Positions 10,421-22,947 are shown, counted from the stretch's first letter. The stretch: 64,000 bases of DNA from Lobosporangium transversale (GCF_002105155.1 NW_019028985.1:496001-560000), one strand, 5' to 3'. The notes: generated by a model from the letters alone, not told the origin. A program made the numbers and translations.

Positions 10421-12261
10421 TAAGGTAATAAAGTAATAAAATAATAAAATAATAAAAAAGAAAAACCACATAATTGACCATAGGATAATATGTATATACA
10501 CACACATGGCACATGGCACATGGGCACATGGCACATGTCCCTCCTCTTCTCTTCCTCATAACCTTACCTAGCAGTGAACCCTGGACCGGGAGTGAACGGG
10601 GTTGGTGGAGAGTTCAAATTGGTGCCTTCGTTTGGATTGGTTCTAGGACTAGATGAACGATCCGAGTTGACCTCCATGGTCCTCATAGGCAATACTTTGG
10701 ATGTCAAAGGTGGGGTGGGCATGGAGATGCTGTTATGTTGAGAAGGAAGGTGGTCCATGCCTGCTAATCCTGTTGTCGATCGATCCTCGAACCTGCTTGC
10801 AGCCGAGATCTGTTCTGCAACGATGAGATCACCAATGGACATGCTCGAGTCCTCCTCTCTAAAGGTGATCGGGCGTTGAGATGATGATGAAGACGAAGAA
10901 GTTGCGGTACGGATGGTTGCAGAGATGAGAGAGGATGATGATTCTAAGGGATGGGTGGCCCCTGGCTCTGAAAATGAATCTTGGACCTGAATACCCAAGC
11001 CAGATCGGTTAGCGGGTGAGGGCGGGGTGTCGAAGCGGATAGCTGGCAGATCTTGAGATTCCTGGGCCTCCGAAGGCCCGGATGCGGAGGCAGCCCGACT
11101 GGAGGTTGCTGGAGAGGGATAGCTTGTAGGGGGAGTTCCGCCATGGTTTGAGTCCTCCAACGGGTTTGAGCTGGAGGATGTCTGTGCTGAGGGCGTGGTG
11201 GCCTTGCGGAAGGGAGCAGAGGGTAAAGGGGGTGTACCGAAGGGGAGACGGAAGACGACGCCAGGCGACGCGTCCTGCGTGTCGCTCCAGCTAGGAGATC
11301 GCATGGGGATACTGCTCTTGCGCTTGGATCGGTAGAGCATCGTTGGGGAGAGGGCTGCGGTAGAGGGCGTCAGAGCAGGGGACGTCGGGGTCTTGGACCG
11401 GGTCTCCTCTGCAGGGAACTTGAAGCTGTTCATCTCGGCAGTGGGACCGGTACTGAGGTCGTCCTGGGCTGTTGAAGGATAGGCAGTCTTGGAGGGTAGG
11501 GAGAGTAAGGTGTGGGCATAGGAGGCCTTGTAGAGAACTGTTCGGCCGCCCAGGGGCGAGGGGACGACGGGGGAGGCAGTGGCGATGGAGGCACGGCGGA
11601 TGTGGTCGAGAGCCAGGGTATCCTCCGGTAAGGGACTGGTGCTGGTAGAGGAGTTTGTGGAGGAGACCAAGGGAGTGGAGGAGTCTGAATGCCGTCGAAT
11701 GTTTGGGTTATTGACGTGTAGATGTGAGCAGGTGTCTTCGATGATGCCATGGTGGTATGCAGGAAGAGGGCGTTCTTTGAGATGGATGATCATGGCTGGG
11801 TCCTCATCCTTGGAGACTTTTTGTTTGGAGGAGGTCCGGGCCTGCTTTGATTTGAGGGAGGCGGCCAGGGGAGCGACCCTTGCAGCGATGGGGAGGGGAG
11901 GTTTGGGGCAGAAGAGCTGTTCGGAGATCGTTGGGGTCCTTGTTGTGTTTGAGGAAGCGGACGGGGCGCCTGATGTGGGACTTGACTTTTCAAGGGCCTG
12001 TGTGTGCTTGGAGGTGGATATTGATGATGGAGATGCAGTAACGGAATCTGTTGTAGCGACGAGGGTGGAAGCGATGGCAGTAGTGCGGAGGAGACCTTTT
12101 CGTTGTAGGGCCTCGATGTCTCGTTGTGTCAAGTGAGCGCTGCCATCAGAGGAAGGGCTCTGTAGTGAGCTTAGACTAAAGCGCATCCGCCGGGAAGGTG
12201 CGTTGTGATGGGTGGATGCCGCAGGGACCATGGGGGGCACTGCAAGATTTGTATTGGACAT
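8275..12261 (-). CDS. GATA-type zinc-finger transcription factor, two exons
   Basis: Exon 1 is 12261-10568 and exon 2 is 10264-8275. The 303-bp intron has donor GTAAGG and acceptor TATAG, and the phase matches exactly (exon 1 leaves 2 bases, exon 2 supplies 1), giving 1227 aa. The first 560 residues are Ser/Thr/Pro-rich and look disordered. Exon 2 adds acidic stretches, a long Gln run (coded by CAG/CAA near 9719-9790) and an Ala run. Near residues 1146-1171 is a GATA finger, C-x2-C-x18-C-x2-C, with WRPG and LCNSCGLRYKK. It is followed by a second Cys set, C1182, C1187, C1213, C1216 (C-x4-C-x25-C-x2-C), ending 11 residues before the stop. The protein should bind GATA-like sites in the nucleus; its pathway is not readable. 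An AAT repeat fills part of the intron. Confidence 0.88.
9719..9792 (-). repeat. CAG/CAA trinucleotide repeat coding poly-Gln
   Basis: On the plus strand this reads as CTG and then TTG triplets. In the GATA gene frame it encodes a run of more than 20 Gln. The mixture of a CAG block and a CAA block suggests two expansion episodes. Length is likely to vary between strains. Confidence 0.85.
10351..10418. repeat. AAT microsatellite in the GATA gene intron
   Basis: About 22 tandem AAT units lie inside the 303-bp intron. Because the frame through the repeat and on to exon 2 stays open, it can be mistaken for a poly-Tyr coding extension of the downstream exon. Confidence 0.85.
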
Positions 12262-12949
12262 GTGTGGGTCGTGGGATGGATGTGCTATCTGAATGGTTGG
12301 ATGGAAGAAACCAAAAAGACGAGATGGTTTGCTGGATTTGGAAGAGGGAGATCAGAAACAATCAGAAGAAAGGGAGTCGAAGGAGAAGGAAAGGAAAAAG
12401 AATATAGTGGAAATGGAAATGGAGATGGAGATGGAAACGGAAATGGATATGAAGCAAGGAAAAAGGACGGGAAGGAAGGGCAGAAAGGAAGGAATGAAGG
12501 GAAAGAAGGAAGGGAAGGGAAGGGAAGGAAAGGGAAGGGAAGAGAAGGGAAGGAAAGAAAAGAGAAGAGAAAGAGTAAAGATGATCAGTATTATGGTAGA
12601 ATGTCGCAAAAAAAAGAAAAAAGAAAAGAAAAGAGAGAAATAACAGACTGGGCCTGATACTCTTTTAACAACAAAAAAAAAAAAAAAAAAAAAGATTGGC
12701 CATTGCCCAAATGTCCAAAATGTTCACTAACAACTCCTTGACATACACACACAAATACTTTTAGTTCTTTGTTGCATTGCTCTCTTTCCGAGTTGCATTT
12801 GTTGTTGTTATTGTTGTTTAGCTGATCAACAAGACAGATCAGGGCTGGACACAAAAAGACATTGATTGAAAGGAAAGTATGTCTGCCGTTTTTTTTTTTT
12901 TTTCTCCTCTGTGCAGGTTAACCACTACCAACCCCCCTTTTTTGTCTCT

Positions 12950-12980
<31 letters not shown>

Positions 12981-14090
12981 GTTTGACGTGCTACTTGGGT
13001 TCTCGTGGCATGATGGATAGCGTCATGCGCCTGGGGCATTTGATGATTCTCGATCTTTATGCTTATTATTTCTACTTTTCTTTTTTCCCTTCGTATAATA
13101 AATAGTCTTTATAAAGAAGCATTGTATTCATTCTCGGTCCCATTTCCCACTCCATTCTTATGCACTCCCCAACCAAATTCAGTTGATTGTGCCAATAGGT
13201 TCTCATTTGAATTTCCTTTACAAACTATTCTTGTTTTTCCCATCTGATTTGAGGAGTCAGTCAAGGAAAGGCGCGTCTTTTTTTTTTTTTTTTTTTTTTT
13301 TTCTTTCTTTCTTTCTTTTTTTTGTCTTACCTTTTGGTTTTAGGAATATGATTCTGTAATATTACACAAAGAAATAAGAAAGGAAACACAGTTGAGGGAG
13401 ATTTTCTGTCGAATACTAAAAATGAGCCAACCGATGGGCTGAAACGGATAGGTCCGTCCGATGCTAGGATTCCGTAGTCGTTCGTTGTAGTAATCGTTTT
13501 GTTGTTTGTTGTTATGGTTGTTATAGTTGTTATAGTTGTTATAGTTGTATATATAATAGTTTGCTGTAGTAATAGAAATAAAATAAAAAAAAAGGGCGGC
13601 GGACGCTGAAAACAGATCAGGGGAGGGATAAGATCGCGCGGACAATTTAAAAAAGGTTGAACGACGATGAACGACAACAAAGCCTACATTCAATAAAAAA
13701 AGAAATGATTAGAAAGCAAAAGGTTAGCAGTGGGATAGAAGACAATCAAAAGTATAAAAAAAGAGAGAGAGAGAGAGAGGAGAAAGAAAAAGAGGGAAAA
13801 AGAGAGGAGGGGATGGAAGGGGGATAAAGGTGGAAATAAATAAAAATACTCTTCAGGTTTTACTTTTTGCTTATGCAAAAGAAGGAAAAAAATAAAAAAT
13901 AAAAAATAAAAAATAAAAAGACACCAGAAGAAAGAGGAGAAACATTTAATGAGAGACGAGAAGGATGATGTAGATGATGATCGTACTGCCACCAAAAAAG
14001 GGCACGCCTTCACGCCTTCACACCTTCACACCTTCACACCTTCACATCTTCACATTCATCCATCCACACACACGCATCACATATAACAAA

Positions 14091-14153
14091 AAAGGAAAAG
14101 GAAAAGGAAAAGGAAAAGGAAAAGGAAAAGGAAAAGGAAAAGGAAAAAAAAAG
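14091..14153. repeat. GGAAAA hexanucleotide microsatellite
   Basis: About nine tandem GGAAAA units in a pure-purine run. It is preceded at about 14005-14055 by a 10-bp tandem repeat based on CTTCACACCT. Confidence 0.85.
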
Positions 14154-14217
14154 GCTGTCCCTTTCATGGTTTCCTATCCAGATTCTCTTTTCTGTTTCTA
14201 ACTCTCAATCTCGATTC

Positions 14218-14247
14218 GATTTGATTTGATTTGATTTGATTTGATTC
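14218..14247. repeat. GATTT microsatellite
   Basis: About six tandem copies of GATTT, ending in GATTCG. Confidence 0.8.
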
Positions 14248-14778
14248 GTATATTTCCTCAAATCTCAATTCTTTGACAGGCAAAATTCTCTTAAAAGGCA
14301 CAGCCCACAAAGCATTTAGACAATCACAGAGACATGTCCATCAAATGGACATCCACAAATGGACAAAAACATGTCTCCATTATCATCCATTGTTGCATTT
14401 GGGATATGAGATATGATGTGTAAATATATATACATATAATATACAAGGGAAAAAAATAAAATAAAATAAACAATCATTTTACAATCATTCATCAACACTT
14501 ATACAGGTTCTCGTCCTTCAAACACCATGGGAGGAGCAAACAATATTCGACTCTTTTTTCTTTTTCTTTTTTTTAAACTAAAATGAATTCAATTCAATAT
14601 AAAATAAAATAAAAACAAAAAGAGCCATTATTGTATTTTTACATACAATAGCCAAGACCAATCACACCATCACAAACATGTACAAGTGCAGTATGATACA
14701 ATACAAAAACAATGAAAAAAGAAGAAGAAATTATAACAATAACAATAATAACAATATCGAAATAGAGATGAAGACAAT

Positions 14779-14812
14779 GTAGAAATAGAAATAGAAATAG
14801 AAATAGAAATAA
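14779..14812. repeat. GAAATA hexanucleotide microsatellite
   Basis: About five to six tandem GAAATA units, followed about 35 bases later by a GA dinucleotide run. Confidence 0.75.
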
Positions 14813-14841
14813 AAACAAAAATAGGTGAAGGATAGAAAAGG

Positions 14842-14845
<4 letters not shown>

Positions 14846-14886
<41 letters not shown>
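14846..14886. repeat. GA dinucleotide microsatellite
   Basis: About 20 tandem GA units without interruption. Confidence 0.9.
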
Positions 14887-14889
<3 letters not shown>

Positions 14890-15524
14890 GAAAAGGGAGA
14901 TACAAACTATCAAAGTTGATCAAGAACAATTTTACTTTTGGGTTCTCTCTAATCAAAAAAAAAAAAAAAAAAAAAAAAGAAAAAAGCGTGATTAAAAGGA
15001 GTGGCCAATCTCTTTTCAAATCCAAATCCAAATCCAAATTCAAATTCAAATTAAATTTAAAATCAAAAAAAGCAGTCAACAGGATGAGCTGCGGCGGAGT
15101 GATCGCACAAATCAATATGACATTGCTGAATCCGTAAAAATGCGTCAATGGTCTGTGTGAAAGGAAAAAGAAGGTATTCAACTTGACTGATCACTCTTCT
15201 AAATACACACTTCAGGCACATATTAAAAAAAAAAATAAAAAAAAAAAACGACAAAGGGACTGCTGAATACTTTAATAAAACATATAGACTAAGGGAGAAA
15301 AAAAAAAAAAAAAAAAAAAAAACTGATGTTACAAAGAACTAATGTTTGATTCATTCTGCATAATAAATGATGATGTAGGCTCTCTTTTTTTTGGTTTCTT
15401 TTCATCCGCCATTCTCCATTCTTCATTGTTCATGTGTATAAAGAATATTATGCATGTCTTTTTTCTTTTTGTTTTTGGTGGCAAGGAGTGAGAATGACTT
15501 GTTGTTCACACAGATGGCGAAGCA

Positions 15525-15561
<37 letters not shown>

Positions 15562-15735
15562 AGTTTAAGAGTCGATGACCAGGGACTGTTGTTGACTGCT
15601 TCTGCGGGAGGTGTGAGGTCTGAGGTGTGAGACGTGGTTGCAACTCTTGTTATGTTGAACACGTACTTTGAAAGGGGGAACTGTAAGAGTAATAGTATCG
15701 ATAGAGTAAAGGAGAGTAGGGAATGGCTGTTGTCT

Positions 15736-15772
<37 letters not shown>

Positions 15773-17036
15773 GATAAAAAAGATCAGCAGACGGACAGAA
15801 AAAACTTACCAAGATCTGCTCAAAGTGAAGAAAAAAGAAAGAAAGAAAAAGGATTTAAAAAGGATAACTGTGAGAGTGAGGAGAAGGAATAAAATAAAAC
15901 ACGCAACCGAGGATAGCAAGAAGTATGAGCAGCGTGGCAGTAGAGTAGATAAAAAGAACAACGCTGTCTGCTAACGGTGCTTGTGAAAGAAGAAAAAAGA
16001 AAAGAGTTGTGTGAGAATAAAAAGAAAAAAGAAAAGAAAAGAAAAGAAAAGAGAGAGAAGAAGGGGGGGAAGGGTTGCGTGATGATGAAAGAGAGTGAGA
16101 TCACGAACGGATGGCTGAGAAAATATTATAAAACAATAAAATATATATATATTTATATATATTTATAAAGAGCTTGGGGTAAGGGGGTTTATAAAAGAAT
16201 AAAAAAAAATAAAAAAAAGAATAAAAAAAAATAAAAAGGTGGCAGGGGAAGAAGGAAGGGGAAAGGAGAGGAATCAAAGGAAGGAATAAAGAAGAAAAGA
16301 AGAGCGAATTTCCACAAGACAAAGCAGGTTTTGAAATGGTTTAAATGGGTTGAAGCTGGCGTAACAATAAAAAGAAAAAGTGAGGGGAGAGAACAGATCA
16401 AAGGGTAAACTAAAGTCGGCTTTTTGATTGTTTTTTTTTGTTGTTGAATCGATCCAGCAGATTCGTCCAGATCATGAGTTTCTTTTTCTTTTCTTTCGTT
16501 CTTGTTCTTGTTCTTGTTCTTGTTCTACATGTAACATGTACATGTACAGTAGTGAAATGAAATGGATATGGGAAGCTTTTCAAAAACCCTGATCAACCTC
16601 TTCATCAGCACAGGTTTTTTTTTTTTTTTTTTTTTTTTATATTATTACATTCCGCAATTCGTAAAATGCTCACTCTACCGACTTTTTTTTTTTTTTTTTC
16701 TTTTTACCTTTACTTTTTCTTTTTCTTTTTTGATCAGAAAGAGATATAGAGTCAATGTAGGTTGAATGAAAAAATATATATATATATTTATATACAATAC
16801 ATGAATACATGAAGACATGCATTGGGGAAAGGAGGAAAGGAGGGATAGAGAAAGACAAGTTTAAAGGGCCCCAGCTCTGTGGAGTCATCTTTCCCGCTGC
16901 GGGTCCCTTTTTATTTTTATTTGACAATTTAAAACAAATGCTTGTTCGTGCAGATCAGAAAGAAAAAAGAAAAAAGAAAAAGGAAAAGGTATATATCATT
17001 GTCATCATCGTCATCATCCTATCAAGCAATGTGTTG

Positions 17037-17070
17037 CAAATACAAATACAAATACAAATACAAATACAAA
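17037..17070. repeat. TACAAA hexanucleotide microsatellite
   Basis: About five tandem TACAAA units, followed by AGCAAA variants. Confidence 0.8.
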
Positions 17071-18225
17071 AGCAAAAGCGACAGATCAGACAACAGGGTC
17101 TTGGCAGAAACTACGGTTGAACCACATCCCAGATTGAATCAACGTTTAAATAAAATAAAAAAAAAAAAAAAAGTTAATGGGGGCAGCAAAGGAGGTTCAT
17201 CATCATCGTCATCCAAGTCTGTATAATTCTGTATAAATGTCTGTCTCTCTTGTCTCCGACCCCCTTCCTTTTTTTTTTTTTTTTTTTTCTTTTCCCTTTT
17301 CCATTCGACTGTTGATCGCCTTTTTCTTTTTTAAACTTTGACCCTTTTCTTTCCAATGGCGGCATAGACCAAAAGCCCCCGAGATCCGTTTGTCATGGTC
17401 TTTTTATTGTACCCATGAAAGTCTGGCAGTTGAGTGGTCGATTCCTAAACATGTTTGAATTTAAAGATTTAAGAAATTATATATATATATATATGCTGTA
17501 TATTATATATTTATATACAATACACCATACTATATATATATATAATATGCTATTTGATACAATAGGCCATTCAATCGAATCAATGGCGATAATTGTCATT
17601 CGAATCATGAGCCTTGGATCTGCTGACACTTTTAATTCAATCCACTAATCTATTTGCATATTTATATACTTGCACAGGTACATTTATCACACTATTCCGT
17701 TCATATTTGTATTGATTATTGATTCTATTCATCTATACTTTATATATATATGTAATTGCAAATGTAATATTTATGTAAATGAAAATCACTCTTATTGTTA
17801 TGTCTTATGCTCACGACTTTTGCTTTTCTCTTTCTCTCTCCATTCACGCTGTATTTGTATATGCATTTTCTCTCTCTGTTGCTCTTGCTCTTTACTCTTT
17901 ACTCTTTACTCTTTTCTCTTTGCTCTTTACTCTTTACTCTTACTACATGTATTACTCTCATTATATGCTCCCTTGCATCCGATCAACTTTTATTCTTATT
18001 GCCATAAAGAAAGAATGAATTGAGATAGACAGACTAACAGAGTGTGTGTAATGGAACTACAGAGTCAAACAATGAAAAAATTGGACCCATGGCTCTTATT
18101 AAACATGTTTGTCCATCATGTGAGTCTCATCAACATTTAGACACACACATTCAAAAATAAATTAAATAAAACATTTGTCCATCCAACCATCCAAGCGAAG
18201 CTGATCAGCACATATCATAAGAAGG

Positions 18226-18265
<40 letters not shown>

Positions 18266-18671
18266 ACATTACCATATCTATCTATCTACAGTATATATAC
18301 TGAGTATATTGTTATCGTTCAAGAAAGATCGATGAAATGAATGGAGGAATGAATGAAAAAGAAAGAATATAAACTGATCTCATCCATCTTGAATAACCTT
18401 CTATGCTTACATCTTTTTTTCCTCCTTCTTGATCGCGTTCGTTTATGAAAAAGAAGCTTTCCGGCGTGTACCTCTCTTTGTTACTTCCTTGCTATAGGAT
18501 TTGATATAGATACAAATCATATTCTTTTAAATATTCTTTCTGGTCTCGACCACAAATAGACATTCATATAGATCTACACACGTAATTTCCCTCTGGATCA
18601 CATCACGCACACTTGCAAAAAAAAAAAAAAAAAAAAAAAAAAAGATCTGGTTTCCCGTTCCTCTAAAAGAC

Positions 18672-18711
<40 letters not shown>
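18672..18711. repeat. TA dinucleotide microsatellite
   Basis: About 20 TA units, followed at 18719 by a run of more than 20 T. Confidence 0.85.
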
Positions 18712-18715
<4 letters not shown>

Positions 18716-19074
18716 GCGTTTTTTTTTTTTTTTTTTTTTTTGTCATTCATCCCCTGCCTTTAACAATTTCTTTGAAAAATGGTGCAGGGCTAAATAAGCA
18801 AAATGTCGTCCATTTGCATTGCATTTGATTGATCAGGTCACGGGCTACGAGTTTCTTTTATTTTTCTCACAACGGCAAACAAACGTGCATATTGATTGAC
18901 TTTTTATTCATGGTTCATCACAACATTTCATGTACATGTACACACGGAAAACAAACAGACAAATCATTCATAACATTACATGCACCATCTCTAAAGACAA
19001 CAAAGGGGGAGAGAGAGAGAGAGAGAAAGAGAGAAAAGAGGGATTGTAAGAAACAAAAATCATGACAGGAGACG

Positions 19075-19108
<34 letters not shown>

Positions 19109-20179
19109 CGTGCGTCGGTTACGCCTTCGCCTTTTGAGGATTGTTTTGATCTGGAGGGCTCTCGCCCAAAAACGCTTTTTCTTGTTATTCTTCTTCCCTC
19201 CAAAGCTTAGTCTATCCCATTCCGCCTTTTTTGACTCCACTATCATCATATGTGTCCAAGCTCAGCACTGACCCACTTTGAGATTACAATTACAATCACA
19301 ATTACAATCACGATTACAATTACAGTTATATATACAATAACAGTTATATATAAACACATATATAATCACATATAAATTTATATATAATATACAATAGAGA
19401 ACATGTACGCATGAAAAATTAAAAAAATATAACAAAATAAAATAAAATAAAATAAAAAGCTGACGGAATGTTGCTGACGAACATGGACACGTTATATGAA
19501 CAGGGAGAAGAAAAAAAAAAAAAAAAACCAAATATGATCACGATCCATGATCCCATGCATAAGTTTAGGCCCATGGTCACGACTTTTTCATTTTCCTTTC
19601 CCTTTTGTAATCTATTATATATATATATATAATGTGTGTGTCTGTGTGTGTGTGTAATACGGCGTGGATTTGAATAAGATGTATACGAATGGTTGTTGTA
19701 ATGGAGGCTTGTTTTATTAAGCCTTGCTTCATAGAGAAAGGAAGGGAAGAATATCCACTTTTTTTTTTTGTTCTTCGCCAGAATTTGTTTCCAACAATTT
19801 CAAATCTTTTTGCCATTTTTCATTACACTTTGATGGTGGTACCTTTATCAACATAAAGACTTTGGAATATTGAAAAAATACAAAATGCTATGCTATGCTA
19901 TACATCATTACACTATTGCTTGAGGCATTTGCCCAATGATCATTTAATACATATTTGTGCCATATTATATAAATATCACATATCATATATATATATATAT
20001 ATATATACACGAGAGCTTTAATAGGATAAGGTACGAGTATTGTTTTAATATAAATATACGGTTCCTAGGAATGAAAAAAAAAAAAAAAAGAAATGTAACG
20101 ATGGAATGAACTATTGATCTTAGTTTGCATGTTAGTGTAATAATTAATAAAACCACCTTTTGGCTTTACTACCTATTAC

Positions 20180-20578
20180 ATTGAACCCTACGCAGGCAGC
20201 AGCATAGATCTTGAATGTTGACTGCACGTGAAACTTGGATCGTGTCTGCCGCTCCAGGTTTTTGAAAAAGTCTTCACTTCCATTCTTTTGAACCCAGACG
20301 TGCGAGCTTCGGTGAGGATAGAAATCTGCGTTGTGGGGACCCACAGCAACCTTGCCGCTTCTCAAGACAACAGCCAGCGTCACCAAGGCGTCCCAACCGA
20401 GCGTCCCAATCATAACCTTGTCCGTGTTGTCGTGCCCCCAGTTGACCACGCTGAATGAATTACGCCCTGACAGGGCAACATCTTGGCCATGTGCATCCTG
20501 ACTCGGAAGACGACCGTGCACCTCGACTTTGAGAGCAAGAAGCACCGCGTCACCTGACTGGATCAAGAGACCAGCAAG
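20180..20578 (-). pseudogene. Truncated, diverged copy of the finger-protein gene
   Basis: About 400 bp matching the middle of the C-terminal domain of the finger protein encoded at 33737-35236. The frame is still open from 20590 down to 20144 and includes the shared blocks AGLLIQSGDAVLLALKVEV, GRLPSQDAHGQDVAL, DKVMIGTLGW and ERQTRSKFHVQSTF. It differs at many residues and lacks both the three N-terminal fingers and the last 110 or so residues. Homology stops at about 20578 on one side, within a few bases of the outer end of the left palindrome arm (20582), and at about 20180 on the other. It is a remnant, older than the two near-identical copies in the palindrome. Confidence 0.85.
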
Positions 20579-20770
20579 CACCCTCATCACTTTTTTTTTT
20601 ATTACTTTTTCTTTGACTATTTCTTCCAGACTATCCCATTCTTATTACTCCTTGCATATTAATACATTGTAAACTTACGCGCACCTTTAATATCGCATTA
20701 TCATTTACTCCTTCAACCTATCGCTCATCAAGTACAAGTAATTAAAAGAGAGGAAAAAGAAAGACATCCA

Positions 20771-22053
20771 ATGGCGCCTGTTCAGAGCTCTGGCAATTCT
20801 GGGCATATTCTGGAGCCTACGAAGGAGCAGGTTACTACCCTCTGGATTATGTAAGAGGCAACAATAATGGCAATGACAATGGCAATGATAATGATGATGA
20901 TAATGATGATAATGATGATAATAATAATAGTAATCATCATCATCATCATCATCATATAGAGAGTGATCTAAAGAACGGGCCAACAACTCACACGAAGTAA
21001 CTTTTATTTTTATTTTTTTATTTTTTAATAATAATAGTGGAGGATATATGGTTGGCATTTTACTTTTATGGCAAATGCCGATCTTGAAGCACCTTCTATA
21101 CCCGTTCAAGGTGAGGCAGACAAAGACAAAGGAAAAAAGTTTTTTTAAAAAAAAAAAGAGAATGGGCAGTTAGTCACTTGATTGCTCTGTTCAAATCGCC
21201 TCTCTCCAACCTCCCTATCTCACCCCCTATTAAGTACGTGACAACACACATGGACAACAGCAATAGTGATAATATTATTATTAATATATAAGCTCGTTAC
21301 AGGAACAAAAGCTACAGCCTAAACCTTCCTCGAGGTTTGGGCTAGAGTTCTGATCACTGATTCAACCCATCTCCGCACTCCATTTTTTTTTTTTTTTGTT
21401 TTTTGCTTTTCTTATTTTTCTTCTACTTTTTGGTCTGGGATCTTTAATCATATTTGTGCCTGGAAATGAATCCAATAAGGATCAAACTTATTTCTTTTTA
21501 TTTCATTGGAGAACAAATAAGCTAAACACAATTTTAATCTTTTAATTTATTTTTCTTTCTGAAATAGTTGGTGACGATCGGACTACATGAATTCGGACAC
21601 GCGTGTATGGCCTGTGTCAGCGGAGGAAAAGTCAAGTCGATCACAGTGGATCCTAATCTGGGAGGGTTGACAACGTATGTGGGCAACAGGAGGACACAAT
21701 GTTTAGCATTGCCTGCGGGTTATTTAGGAAGTTCGCTATTGGGAGGGATCTTGGTGTTCTGTGGATTCAATGTGACGGCCTCTAAAGGTGCAGCGATCAT
21801 GTTGATTGTCTGTTTGGTCTTGACGATGTTCTGGGCAAGGAACCTGTTGGCCTTTGGAATCAGTCTATTCTTTGCAGGCATCGTGGGATTCTTGTGGTGG
21901 TTGGATGGTGGAAGATATCTAAAGTATTTCACACTTTTCCTTGGGTAAGCCATTTTGCTGTTCTGACTGTTAAAACTGAAATATGGACTATTGCCATTAT
22001 TGTTGTTGTTATTCAGGGCTAAAGGAAATGGATGAGATGTTGACCTTTTTTTT

Positions 22054-22094
<41 letters not shown>

Positions 22095-22338
22095 TATGAG
22101 CTGCATTTACAGTATACTGGAGATCTTGGATATGCTAGTGTTGAGAAAGTCGAATGGATCGGATGCAGAGCAGTTTGCAGAAAAGTACGGGATCTTTCCT
22201 GCACAGGGATGGGGTTTTATTTGGTTGCTGATCTCGCTGATCTTCCTCGTGGGTGCAGTCCTTGCAGGTCTAGCAGCATTCAAGGATGATGGCACAGGAG
22301 GCACCTCGGGCGGTGCTTCAAACTCCGGAACAAACTAA
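20771..22338 (+). CDS. M50B-like membrane zinc metalloprotease, left-arm copy
   Basis: Four exons: 20771-20850, 21038-21110, 21568-21944 and 22092-22338. All are GT..AG and keep frame, giving 258 aa. An N-terminal membrane segment (IIGGYMVGILLLW) is followed by the catalytic HEFGH at residues 58-62. A Gly-rich stretch with several membrane helices follows (LGSSLLGGILVFCGF, IMLIVCLVLTMFW, ISLFFAGIVGFLWW), then a last helix near the C-terminus (FIWLLISLIFLVGAVLAGL) and a Gly/Ser tail. HExxH inside a hydrophobic protein is typical of M50 proteases, which cut within or near membranes; the substrate is unknown. Both arms encode the same protein. This copy keeps only about 190 bp of the original upstream sequence before the palindrome breakpoint. 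Introns contain ATG/ATA and TA microsatellites. Confidence 0.88.
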
Positions 22339-22895
22339 AAAATTGAGACTATCAAGACCCTTTTCTTACTATTGTATACTTTCTATACCTTCTTGCGAGT
22401 GTCTTTTTTATTTTGTAGATATTTATATACAGTAAATACACATGCAACCAAGAACGAAATAAAAAAAAAAAGAATAAACAGATGAATATTTATAATACGC
22501 ACACACACAGACACACAGACACACGTATATATTATAAATATATATATATGAATGTATTTGTCACTATGACATATGATAAAAAGAATGCCAGGGTTATAGT
22601 TAAAACCATTACCAATCCTCCTCTAGTCTCCCTTGCAGTAGCTATATATTGTATAATATATTTATATGTGCATTGATCTGTATATTTGTGTCTTGGGTAT
22701 ATAATCTCACATGATTACATTAACAATAACGACAAGACGCTTTGTGCTTTATTGTTTTCTAAAAAAGTAAATAAAAAGTGATAATCCCACTTTTTTATTT
22801 TATTTTGTTTGTTCTTTGATCAAAACGTTTTAAAAGAAGGGGGAACAGGTAGGGGACTATAAGACAGGGGATGGAGGGGGGGAAAGGAAAAGGAA

Positions 22896-22947
<52 letters not shown>

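Larger units (their letters stand above)
12262..20143. other. 7.9-kb gene-poor region of simple repeats
   Basis: I find no supportable coding gene or RNA gene here. The stretch begins with the GATA gene's upstream side, a purine-rich plus strand at about 12340-12640 (GGAAA/GGAAG repeats) that is CT-rich on the coding strand. Beyond that there are homopolymers of 15-35 bases every few hundred bases and many microsatellites, listed separately. Open frames up to 180 codons occur but are Phe/Lys/Leu/Ser runs made by the repeats. The region could be a long regulatory upstream region, an untranslated locus or decayed sequence; the bases alone do not decide. Confidence 0.6.

Noticed and set aside
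10301-10559. Start of the downstream GATA exon as an independent gene with a poly-Tyr N-terminus
   Set aside because: The region is the intron; exact phase match between donor at 10567 and acceptor at 10265 joins it to the upstream exon.
13690-14013. 107-codon minus-strand open frame
   Set aside because: Phe/Leu/Ser repeat product of poly-A and AAAAAT runs.
14639-15181. 180-codon minus-strand open frame
   Set aside because: Composed of Leu/Ser/Phe from GA and GAAATA microsatellites; no domain or start context.
21185-21205. Match to a tRNA B-box (GTTCAAATC) in an M50 intron
   Set aside because: No A-box at the right distance and no flanking acceptor stem.
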